Source of the DNA: an uncultured Actinomycetes bacterium
GTDB taxonomy: Bacteria; Actinomycetota; Acidimicrobiia; Acidimicrobiales; Microtrichaceae
Reading direction: 5' to 3'
NCBI GenBank assembly: GCA_903941145.1
Contig: CAJANQ010000127.1
Span: 1-7,761, forward strand
Length of the DNA stretch: 7,761 nt
Below the pieces are notes generated by a model that made no database searches, was not told the DNA's origin, and was given only the letters and a program-made list of their open reading frames with translations. The position numbers and the translations under genes were made by a program. Below are positions 1 through 6,854 of the stretch, in pieces (within the stretch, counting starts at the first letter, position 1; every line of letters begins with the position of its first letter).

Positions 1-678
1 ACCACCACCCAGGCCCCCACCACCACGGAGGCCCCCACCACCACGACCACCGAGTCGACCACCACCACGACCTCTGAGGTCCCGGTGACCTTCTTGGCCA
101 CCCCGGTCGCGGTCGACGACGAGGGTGATGCCGAGTGCGGCGCCAAGATCACTGGCAACACCCGGCCGAACGACTCCGGCGAGGGCGAGATGACCACCAT
201 GCTGCTCACCAACCCGGCGCACGGCTCGGTCGTCCTCAACGCCGACGGCTCCTACGAGTACACGCCGGACGAGGGGTTCTGCGGAACCGACACGTTCACG
301 TACAAGCTTGCGAGCGGCCCCATGCCGACCGTGCGGGACGGTCTCGTTCGGGCCAACGCCCTGTCGAACTCGGCAACCGTGACACTCCGCTACAAGGCTG
401 CCGCCACGAGCACGAGCACCAGCACCAGCACCAGCACGACTTCCCCCGAGCCGTCGGTCCTCGGCGAGACCACCGTCAAGGACACACCGGACCCGGTGCC
501 CACCGTGGCACCTACGGCCGCCAGCAGCGGCGACGCACCGACTGCCGACGTCCTCGGCATCTCGGCCACCAGCGACAGCCTGGCCGCCACCGGCTCGACG
601 GTCGTGCCGATCCTGCTCGCCGGCCTGGTCCTGCTGCTGACCGGCCTGGGTCTTGTCCGGATGGGCCGCAAGGACTGA
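1..678 (+). CDS. Cell-surface Ig-like protein with LAxTG sorting signal (3' end only)
   Basis: The reading frame is open at the left edge, so the start lies outside the window and 225 residues are visible. In order: a Thr-rich linker (residues 1-25), a Big_9/cadherin-like bacterial Ig domain (about 34-130, with the typical PAHGSVVLNADGSYEYTP and GTDTFTYK strands), a Thr-Ser dipeptide linker (136-147), a Pro/Thr/Ala-rich stretch, then LAATG (194-198), a hydrophobic segment of about 19 residues and the basic tail RMGRKD. This is the layout of a sortase-anchored wall protein, and LAxTG is the motif attributed to class E sortases of Actinobacteria. Two Cys (codons at 136 and 280) sit within the Ig domain and could form a disulfide. 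The likely role is a structural or adhesive exported protein; a ligand cannot be named. A hairpin terminator follows 50 bp after the stop. Family and topology are well supported; the anchoring route is inferred, since no sortase gene is in view. Confidence 0.85.
   Translation, partial: TTTQAPTTTEAPTTTTTESTTTTTSEVPVTFLATPVAVDDEGDAECGAKITGNTRPNDSGEGEMTTMLLTNPAHGSVVLNADGSYEYTPDEGFCGTDTFTYKLASGPMPTVRDGLVRANALSNSATVTLRYKAAATSTSTSTSTSTTSPEPSVLGETTVKDTPDPVPTVAPTAASSGDAPTADVLGISATSDSLAATGSTVVPILLAGLVLLLTGLGLVRMGRKD
406..441 (+). repeat. Thr-Ser codon repeat (linker)
   Basis: Alternating ACG/ACC and AGC codons encode five Thr-Ser dipeptides followed by Thr-Thr-Ser. This is a low-complexity linker between the Ig domain and the wall-anchor region, of the kind often O-glycosylated or extended in exported actinobacterial proteins. 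Such hexanucleotide repeats can change length by slippage. Confidence 0.8.
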
Positions 679-728
679 CCGGACAGCCGAAGAACTGCTC
701 CTGACGGCTGGCTCGCCGACAGGAGCAC

Positions 729-759
729 GAACCGCCCGGGGCGATCCCCCGGGCGGTTC
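729..759 (+). terminator. GC-rich hairpin terminator after the surface-protein gene
   Basis: A perfect 13-bp inverted repeat has arms at 729-741 and 747-759 around a 5-nt loop (CGATC). It begins 50 bp after the stop codon at 676-678. No T tract follows, which is common for terminators of high-GC actinobacteria. The structure separates the surface-protein gene from the radical SAM operon. Confidence 0.85.
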
Positions 760-834
760 CGCGTCCGGGCACCGACCGGCGGGTTCGGCCGACGCGAACG
801 CACCCGGTGCGGCAATAGTGGGGGCAGCAGTTCG

Positions 835-842
835 AGGAGGGG
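835..842 (+). promoter_or_regulatory. Strong Shine-Dalgarno site without a clear gene
   Basis: AGGAGGGG lies 4 nt before an ATG at 847 (6 nt counting only AGGAGG) and 11 nt before an in-line TTG at 854. It is one of the best ribosome-binding sequences in the window. However, the ATG frame has poor third-position GC and runs into the radical SAM gene out of frame. A possible -10 box (AATAGT, 814-819) lies upstream, with no convincing -35. Confidence 0.5.
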
Positions 843-853
843 ATCCATGGACG

Positions 854-925
854 TTGCCGTCCGGCTCGACGCTCCTGCTGCTCGGCGGCGGCCTGGCCGA
901 GCTGCAACGCCGCGACGTCGGCTGA
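854..925 (+). CDS. Possible 23-residue leader or precursor peptide (doubtful)
   Basis: From about 851 to the TGA at 923-925, one frame has G or C at the third position in 23 of 24 codons, against about 15 of 26 in the frame of the ATG at 847. Upstream of 851 the same frame loses this bias, so coding would begin near the TTG at 854. The peptide would read roughly MPSGSTLLLLGGGLAELQRR and then DVG: a Leu/Gly-rich core with a charged end. AGGAGGGG (835-842) ends 11 nt before this TTG, a long spacing. The well-spaced ATG at 847 would need a one-base frame change to enter this frame. It lies 40 bp upstream of the radical SAM gene, so a precursor or leader peptide is conceivable. The stretch is short and the base bias could be chance. 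Confidence 0.28.
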   Translation: MPSGSTLLLLGGGLAELQRRDVG

Positions 926-953
926 CGTCGGAGGGGCCCGGAACCCCCGGCAG

Positions 954-965
954 TACGCTGGTCGG
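954..965 (+). promoter_or_regulatory. -10 box for a leaderless radical SAM transcript
   Basis: TACGCT (954-959) fits the TAnnnT -10 consensus and lies 6 nt before the GTG at 966, so transcription would begin at or next to the start codon. No Shine-Dalgarno sequence stands at a normal distance from this GTG. No good -35 is visible. The same arrangement precedes two other genes in the window. Confidence 0.5.
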
Positions 966-2555
966 GTGGCACCGTCCGGGGAGCGAGCCCTCCACCACCG
1001 TCCACCGGTCGTCGACCGGACGCCGATCTGCGGCGCGCCCTCGGTCACGATGGAGTTCCATCCCTCCGGCGACGTCCAGGCCTGCTGCGCCAACGCCCTC
1101 TACCCCGTCGGCAACGTCCGTCGCTCCACGCTCGCCGAGATCTGGGACGGCCCGCGCGTCCGGGCACTCCGCGACGCGCTGGAGGTCGGCGACATGTCGC
1201 TCGGGTGCAGCGTGTGCCGCTACCGACTGACGTTCGGCCACGGCGACCTGGCCCGCGACTACTACGACAACTTCCCCGTCCAGGAGCCCGCGGCCGACGG
1301 CCGACGCTGGCCGTACAGCCTGCACTTCTCGCTGCACAACACCTGCAACCTCGAGTGCGTCATGTGCGGCGCCGACCGCAGCTCCAAGATCCGGTCGCGG
1401 CGGACCGACCTGCCACCGCTCCCCCACGCCTACGGGGATGCCTTCTTCGAGCAGCTCGAACCCTTCCTCGACCACGCAGGCTCGGTCGACTTCTCGGGTG
1501 GTGAGCCCTTCATGGTCCGGGAGCACCAGCGGGTGTGGGACCTCCTCGCCGCACGGGCACACCGACCCACCTGCAGCGTCGCCACCAACGGCACCGTGTG
1601 GAACGAGACGGTGGAACGGGTGCTCGACCAGCTCGACATGAACGTCGCCGTCTCGGTCGACGGCATGGACGCGACCACGTTCGAACGGATCAGGGTCGGC
1701 GCGTCGTTCGACGAGGTCATGGGCAACGTCGAACGCTTCCTGGCCTACACCCAGGAGCGCGGCACCGTCATGACCATGAGCTGGTCCCTGGTGCGCGACA
1801 ACTGGACGCAGCTCGGCGCAGCGGCGTCGTTCTGCGAGGAGCGCGGCATCAACCTGAAGGTGCAGACCGTGATCGAGCCCGAGTTCGGCGTGCAGCGGCT
1901 GCCCACCGACGAGCTGCGGGCCGTGGTCGACACGCTCGCCGCCGAGTTCGACGTGCTCGCCCCGCAGCTCGAGCGAAACCGCTGGGTGGTCGAGCGGGAG
2001 CTGCAGCGGCTCGTCGAGGAACTGTCGCTCCGGTCCAACACCAGCCTGCGGGCGCTGTGCATGGAGCCCCCCGGCCCGGAGTCGGTCCCCCACGCTGCGG
2101 CGATGGTCCTCGACGTCGCCGGACGCACACTCACGACCGACGCCGCTGCGGCCGCGGTCGACGTGGCCCGCAGGGACCTGCACCGCTGGTGCGGGGCCGC
2201 CGCCACCGTCCATGTGGTCGACCTCGCACCGGACGGCACGGTGCGGTCGGCGGCGCTCGACGGCCTCCTGCCCACCGGGGCGGCGACCGCGACGCTCCAG
2301 GACCTGCTCGATCAGCTGGCCGCGGCCTACGGCGGCACGCTGTGGATCGCCGAAGAGTTCGACGAGGGCGACCGGCTGGTGCAGACGTTCTGGATCGGCA
2401 CGCCGCACCGTGACGTGTCGGGCCAGCCCGTCCGTATGGTCACCGTCGCCGAGGACGACCGTCTCACCGTCCTGCTCGCCCTCGACGAGGGCTTCGCGTC
2501 GCTGCACACGGACGAGGTCCCCGTCGCGCTGGCACCCCGCCTCGACCCCGCATGA
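966..2555 (+). CDS. Radical SAM protein with N-terminal SPASM/twitch-like domain
   Basis: This 529-residue cytoplasmic enzyme should bind S-adenosylmethionine and Fe-S clusters. Residues 20-90 resemble a SPASM/twitch auxiliary-cluster domain: C22, GDVQACC (C40, C41), GNVRRSTLAEIW and CSVC (C81, C84). The radical SAM core follows, with C127xxxC131xxC134 for the catalytic [4Fe-4S] cluster and SGGEP (177-181) for SAM binding. SPASM domains usually lie C-terminal to the core, so the order here is that of the 'N-terminal twitch' radical SAM proteins. Residues from about 365 to 529 form an extra C-terminal region that I do not recognise. GTG 966 is preferred over the ATG at 1050 because the latter would remove C22. 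The stop overlaps the next gene by ATGA. Relatives act on peptides, proteins or cell-envelope sugars; the substrate here is unknown. Family assignment is firm, function is not. Confidence 0.85.
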   Translation: MAPSGERALHHRPPVVDRTPICGAPSVTMEFHPSGDVQACCANALYPVGNVRRSTLAEIWDGPRVRALRDALEVGDMSLGCSVCRYRLTFGHGDLARDYYDNFPVQEPAADGRRWPYSLHFSLHNTCNLECVMCGADRSSKIRSRRTDLPPLPHAYGDAFFEQLEPFLDHAGSVDFSGGEPFMVREHQRVWDLLAARAHRPTCSVATNGTVWNETVERVLDQLDMNVAVSVDGMDATTFERIRVGASFDEVMGNVERFLAYTQERGTVMTMSWSLVRDNWTQLGAAASFCEERGINLKVQTVIEPEFGVQRLPTDELRAVVDTLAAEFDVLAPQLERNRWVVERELQRLVEELSLRSNTSLRALCMEPPGPESVPHAAAMVLDVAGRTLTTDAAAAAVDVARRDLHRWCGAAATVHVVDLAPDGTVRSAALDGLLPTGAATATLQDLLDQLAAAYGGTLWIAEEFDEGDRLVQTFWIGTPHRDVSGQPVRMVTVAEDDRLTVLLALDEGFASLHTDEVPVALAPRLDPA

Positions 2556-3337
2556 ACGGGCGACCGACGTCGGCGCTGCTCCAGCCATGGGCGGACCGGC
2601 CCCGGCTGGCCGGTCGCCGCTGGTGGCCGCTCCCCCGCCGCGACCGGGCGCCGGCCCTGGTGGTCGCCGGTCTCGGCCTGCTGCTCTCCGGGCTGCTGGT
2701 CGCCGTCGCCGTCGTGTCCGACGAGCGGGCCATGGACGCCCGGGACCGCGGGCTCAACCTGTGGTTCCGCAACCTGGGCCGGTCGAGCGGGCTGCTGCAC
2801 CAGGTGGCGGAGACTGTGTCGTGGGTCGGCTCCGGCGCCCGCACGGGTCCGCTCGTGCTCACCGTCTGCCTGGTGCTGTTCCTGCTGAAGCAGTGGCGGT
2901 GGTCGGTGTTCCTGCTCCTGTCGGCCGAGGTCGGGTACCTGATCTCGGACTCGATCAAGCTCGCAGTGGGCCGGGTTCGACCTCCCTGGCACTACTTCCC
3001 GCCGCTCGAGCTGCGGACCTCGTTCCCGTCGGGCCACACCTTCGGCGGCATGACGGCATGGGTGGCCATGGGGCTCGTGGCGTGGTTCCTGCTGCCCCGG
3101 GCGTGGTCGACGTTGCTCGGCCCGCTGTGCTGGACCGTCGGTCTGCTCAACGGCCCGAGCCGGCTCCTCCTGGCCAAGCACTGGGTCACCGACGTCGTCG
3201 GCGGCTGGCTGATGGGGACGGGCTGGCTGCTCGTCGTGGCCGGGGTCTGTCTCTGGCAGTGGGCCCCGGGAAGCCCCCGGGACCTGGCCGTCCGCCGAGC
3301 AGCGGACGACGAGCCCCCGGGGGCGGCACCCGTCTGA
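2552..3337 (+). CDS. PAP2-family integral membrane phosphatase
   Basis: The 261-residue protein carries all three phosphatidic acid phosphatase type 2 motifs: KLAVGRVRP (K136, R143, P144), PSGH (159-162) and SRLLLAKHWVTD (S203, R204, H210, D214). H162 and H210 are the expected nucleophile/acid pair, with D214 assisting. Hydrophobic segments near residues 34-55, 98-112, 117-133, 165-182, 185-200 and 215-234 suggest about six membrane spans, with the active site facing the outer side. Family members remove phosphate from lipid substrates such as phosphatidate or undecaprenyl pyrophosphate; which one applies here cannot be told. The ATG overlaps the radical SAM stop (ATGA), which indicates translational coupling. 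The length is normal for the family and no residue is missing. It is followed at 12 bp by the end of a convergent small ORF, with no strong terminator of its own. Confidence 0.9.
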   Translation: MNGRPTSALLQPWADRPRLAGRRWWPLPRRDRAPALVVAGLGLLLSGLLVAVAVVSDERAMDARDRGLNLWFRNLGRSSGLLHQVAETVSWVGSGARTGPLVLTVCLVLFLLKQWRWSVFLLLSAEVGYLISDSIKLAVGRVRPPWHYFPPLELRTSFPSGHTFGGMTAWVAMGLVAWFLLPRAWSTLLGPLCWTVGLLNGPSRLLLAKHWVTDVVGGWLMGTGWLLVVAGVCLWQWAPGSPRDLAVRRAADDEPPGAAPV

Positions 3338-3359
3338 ACTACCGCTGCACTACCGCTGC
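3338..3359. repeat. 11-bp tandem direct repeat
   Basis: ACTACCGCTGC occurs twice back to back (3338-3348 and 3349-3359), starting right after the PAP2 stop codon. The second copy holds the stop codon (minus strand) of the 32-codon small ORF. It looks like a small local duplication; no function is evident. Confidence 0.7.
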
Positions 3360-3448
3360 GGCGACCGCATGGGCCGACGAAGCTCGCGGCGCAGTGGCCT
3401 GGTGAGCGGACGGGGGGTGGTCGTGGTGGACAGCTGCTTGCCGGGCAT
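3350..3448 (-). CDS. Small Arg-rich protein, 32 residues, function unknown
   Basis: On the minus strand, ATG at 3448 is preceded by AAGGAG (3460-3455) at a 6-nt spacing, an optimal Shine-Dalgarno site. The frame ends at TAG (3352-3350). Of 32 codons, 28 end in G or C, in line with real genes here. The product begins MPGKQLSTTTTPRPLT and continues with Arg-Arg and Arg-Pro pairs to SPQR. It has 8 Arg, 1 Lys and only 1 acidic residue, a net charge near +8. No Cys, signal peptide or membrane span is present. Such charge suggests binding to RNA, DNA, the ribosome or acidic lipids, but I do not recognise the family. It is convergent with the PAP2 gene (12 bp apart) and lies downstream of the ABC-F gene beyond a terminator. 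A longer in-frame start at 3577 exists but lacks comparable support. Confidence 0.55.
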   Translation of the reverse strand: MPGKQLSTTTTPRPLTRPLRRELRRPMRSPQR

Positions 3449-3472
3449 GGGGTGCTCCTTGTTCGTCAGGGT

Positions 3473-3486
3473 GGTCGACGTCGACC
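3473..3486. promoter_or_regulatory. 14-bp perfect palindrome in the small-ORF leader
   Basis: GGTCGACGTCGACC reads identically on both strands. It lies 25 bp upstream (minus sense) of the small-ORF start, just before its Shine-Dalgarno site. It could be an operator for a dimeric regulator, or fold in RNA as a 5-bp stem with a 4-nt loop. No regulator is identified. Confidence 0.35.
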
Positions 3487-3529
3487 GGTCGCAGCTCCCG
3501 GAGGCCCGGCCAGGCGATGCATGACCGAA

Positions 3530-3565
3530 CGTACGCAACGCGCAAGGCGCTGCATAGGGCGTACG
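3530..3565. repeat. Inverted repeat upstream of the small ORF
   Basis: CGTACGC (3530-3536) is mirrored by GCGTACG (3559-3565) with 22 nt between, and a nested GCGC-AAG-GCGC hairpin lies at 3540-3550. This is the probable promoter region of the minus-strand small ORF, since TACGTT (3533-3528) fits a -10 box. The role is unknown. Confidence 0.3.
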
Positions 3566-3587
3566 GCGTGAGTTCACCGACCTCTGA

Positions 3588-3621
3588 CGGCCCGTTTACA
3601 GAGCGGGAACACAACGGGCCG
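3588..3621 (-). terminator. Hairpin terminator after the ABC-F gene
   Basis: A perfect 9-bp inverted repeat has arms at 3588-3596 and 3613-3621 around a 16-nt loop. It lies 24 bp beyond the ABC-F stop codon on the minus strand. There is no clear U tract. Its position between the ABC-F gene and the small ORF fits termination of the former. Confidence 0.55.
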
Positions 3622-3644
3622 CGACCGAGGCGGACCGACCCGGC

Positions 3645-5282
<1,638 letters not shown>

Positions 5283-5294
5283 CCGCCGAGCATA
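5283..5294 (-). promoter_or_regulatory. -10 box for a leaderless ABC-F transcript
   Basis: On the minus strand TATGCT (5294-5289) matches the -10 consensus at 5 of 6 bases (the fifth, C for A, differs) and lies 6 nt before the GTG at 5282. There is no Shine-Dalgarno sequence between them, so the message should start at or beside the initiation codon. No clear -35 is seen. Confidence 0.6.
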
Positions 5295-5312
5295 ACGACC
5301 ACTGCCCGGCCG

Positions 5313-5322
5313 CCCCGCGGGG
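5313..5322. promoter_or_regulatory. 10-bp palindrome between divergent promoters
   Basis: CCCCGCGGGG is a perfect palindrome located between the -10 boxes of the ABC-F and GH4 genes, where both -35 regions would overlap. A regulator bound here could affect both genes. In such GC-rich DNA a 10-bp palindrome of this composition may be chance. Confidence 0.25.
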
Positions 5323-5325
5323 GAC

Positions 5326-5338
5326 TACCGTCCGGCCG
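5326..5338 (+). promoter_or_regulatory. -10 box for a leaderless GH4 transcript
   Basis: TACCGT (5326-5331) fits TAnnnT and lies 7 nt before the ATG at 5339, with no Shine-Dalgarno sequence. This supports 5339 as the start of the glycosidase gene rather than any start further upstream. Confidence 0.55.
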
Positions 5339-6694
5339 ATGCAGACTTCGCCGCAGATCACCCTGGTCGGCGCCGGCGGCATGTCGTTCGGCCCCACGAT
5401 GGTCAACGACGTCATCCGGACGCCCGAGCTCGCCGGGGCCCGGCTCGTGCTGCACGACGTCAACGAGCAGCGGCTGCAGCGGGCCTATGCGTTCGCGTCC
5501 AAGCTCAACGCTGCGGCCGGCGCACCGGTCCGGCTCGACCTCTCGACCGACCCGGCAACGGCGCTCACCGGCGCCGACTTCGTGATCTCGAGCGCCGAGT
5601 TCGGCCGGTTCGAGTACCGCCGCCAGGACTACGAGGTCCCCAACCGCCACGGCGCCCGGCAGATCAACGGCGAGAACGGCGGGCCCGGTGCGGTCTTCCA
5701 CTCGCTGCGCAGCATCACCAACACGCTCAGCATCTGTCGCAGCGTCGAGGAGCACTGCCCCGACGCGTTCCTGGTCAACCTGTCGAACCCGCTCAGCCGG
5801 GTCGCCCTCGCCGTCAACCGGGCCACCTCGTTGCGGAACGTGAGCATGTGCCACGAGATGCCCAACGGCGTCTACCGGCTCTCCAAGTTCCTGAAGGTCG
5901 ACCACCACGACATCGAGGCCTCGGCGTCGGGCATCAACCACTTCACGTTCTTCACCGAGATGCGGCACCGCCGCACCGGCGAGGACCTGCTGGCCCGCCT
6001 GCGGGAGATGTTCGCCAGGCCGGCGTGGGACTACTCGCCGCAGAAGGTCCGGGCGGTGCAGTCCGCACAGCGGTTCGCCCTCACCGGCGCACTGGCCGAC
6101 GAGCTCTACATGCCGCTGGTGGTCCACGTCGTGCGCAAGTACGGGCTCGTTCCCTGCTCGATCGACTCCCACATCGGCGAGTACCTGCCGTTCACCGCCG
6201 ACGTCGCCGACTACTACCCGGTCCGCGTGGACGTCATGGAGAAGTTCAGCAACTTCACCGAGCGGCTGAGCGGCTGGGTGGGCCGGACCACCGTCCCGCT
6301 CCCGCTCCACAAGGTGGGCCACTCGGGCGAGGAGGTCGTGCCGATCCTGGCCGCGCTGTGGACCGGGACGGAACAGCGGATCATGGCCATGAACGTGCCC
6401 AACCAGGGCAACGTCCCCAACCTGCCCGACGGCGCAATCGTCGAGGTGGGCGGCACGGTCGACGCCGACGGCCTGCACCCCGACCGCATGCCGCCGCTCG
6501 ACGACCAGGTCGCCGAGTGGACGCTCCCCCAGCTGGAGCTGCAGGAACTGCTGGTCGCCGCCGCACTCGACGGCGACCGGGACCTGGCCTTCCAGGCGCT
6601 GGTCGACGACCCGCTCAGCCCCGCCGACACCGCGGCGTGCCGGGCGATGTTCGACGAGCTCTGCGCGCTGCAGGCCGCACACCTGCCGTTCTAG
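5339..6694 (+). CDS. Glycoside hydrolase family 4 (NAD-dependent glycosidase)
   Basis: The 451-residue protein has the layout of GH4 enzymes, which hydrolyse glycosides by an oxidation-elimination route needing NAD and a divalent metal. Visible features: an N-terminal Rossmann motif (ITLVGAGGMSFGP, 7-19), D40 closing the second strand, GENGGPG (111-117), NLSNPLSR (147-154, family Asn-Pro), C171-H172 and GINHF (198-202) as the expected metal ligands, SHIGEYLPF (277-285), and the C-terminal signature NVPNQGNVPNLPDGAIVEV (352-370). Length is typical. ATG 5339 fits because the nucleotide-binding strand starts within 10 residues and a -10 box stands just upstream; starting at 5273 would run through the divergent promoter. 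Substrates in the family include alpha-galactosides, alpha-glucosides, 6-phosphoglycosides and glucuronides; none can be assigned. No transporter or sugar regulator gene is adjacent in the window. The enzyme should be cytoplasmic. Confidence 0.88.
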   Translation: MQTSPQITLVGAGGMSFGPTMVNDVIRTPELAGARLVLHDVNEQRLQRAYAFASKLNAAAGAPVRLDLSTDPATALTGADFVISSAEFGRFEYRRQDYEVPNRHGARQINGENGGPGAVFHSLRSITNTLSICRSVEEHCPDAFLVNLSNPLSRVALAVNRATSLRNVSMCHEMPNGVYRLSKFLKVDHHDIEASASGINHFTFFTEMRHRRTGEDLLARLREMFARPAWDYSPQKVRAVQSAQRFALTGALADELYMPLVVHVVRKYGLVPCSIDSHIGEYLPFTADVADYYPVRVDVMEKFSNFTERLSGWVGRTTVPLPLHKVGHSGEEVVPILAALWTGTEQRIMAMNVPNQGNVPNLPDGAIVEVGGTVDADGLHPDRMPPLDDQVAEWTLPQLELQELLVAAALDGDRDLAFQALVDDPLSPADTAACRAMFDELCALQAAHLPF

Positions 6695-6701
6695 GACCGC
6701 C

Positions 6702-6726
6702 CCTCGGCCGCTGGCGAGGTCCGAGG
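6702..6726 (+). terminator. Weak hairpin after the glycosidase gene
   Basis: CCTCGG (6702-6707) pairs with CCGAGG (6721-6726) around 13 nt; an alternative 5-bp stem uses CGAGG at 6715-6719. It begins 7 bp after the stop codon. The stem is short and lacks a U tract, so termination here is only possible. Confidence 0.3.
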
Positions 6727-6735
6727 ACCATGGTC
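6726..6735. promoter_or_regulatory. 10-bp palindrome upstream of the secreted-protein gene
   Basis: GACCATGGTC is a perfect palindrome 119 bp before the next start codon. It may be an operator or chance. The rest of the 160-bp intergenic region shows no promoter that I can place with confidence; TATTCC in the stretch 6790-6800 is a weak -10 candidate. Confidence 0.2.
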
Positions 6736-6854
6736 GTAGCCGGACCCCGGACACTGGTCAGTTCCCCTCACGTTCTGCGGACTTCTGACCGATAGAAGGC
6801 CGGTATTCCGTTGCGTCCCGGGACCGGGACCACGCGCTGCACAGGGGAACCTCC

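Noticed and set aside
847..1230. Plus-strand frame from the well-spaced ATG at 847
   Set aside because: Third-position GC is poor, the product is Arg/Pro/Ser-rich without features, and most of it overlaps the radical SAM gene in another frame.
1050..2555. ATG at 1050 as the start of the radical SAM protein
   Set aside because: It would delete the first Cys of the SPASM-like motif (C22) and loses the -10 box placed just before GTG 966.
390..2588. Long minus-strand open frame (732 codons) opposite the radical SAM gene
   Set aside because: It is the mirror of a GC-rich coding gene. The plus-strand product has clear Fe-S and SAM motifs, while the minus-strand product is low-complexity Arg/Gly/Val-rich and spans a terminator and several gene boundaries.
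3350..3577. 75-codon extended version of the Arg-rich small ORF
   Set aside because: The upstream part reads through the palindrome, and its ATG shows no ribosome-binding support like that at 3448.
6775..6854. Possible riboswitch leader before the secreted-protein gene
   Set aside because: The leader is short and shows no stem arrangement that I could match to a known riboswitch class, including the c-di-AMP type often found before exported wall proteins.
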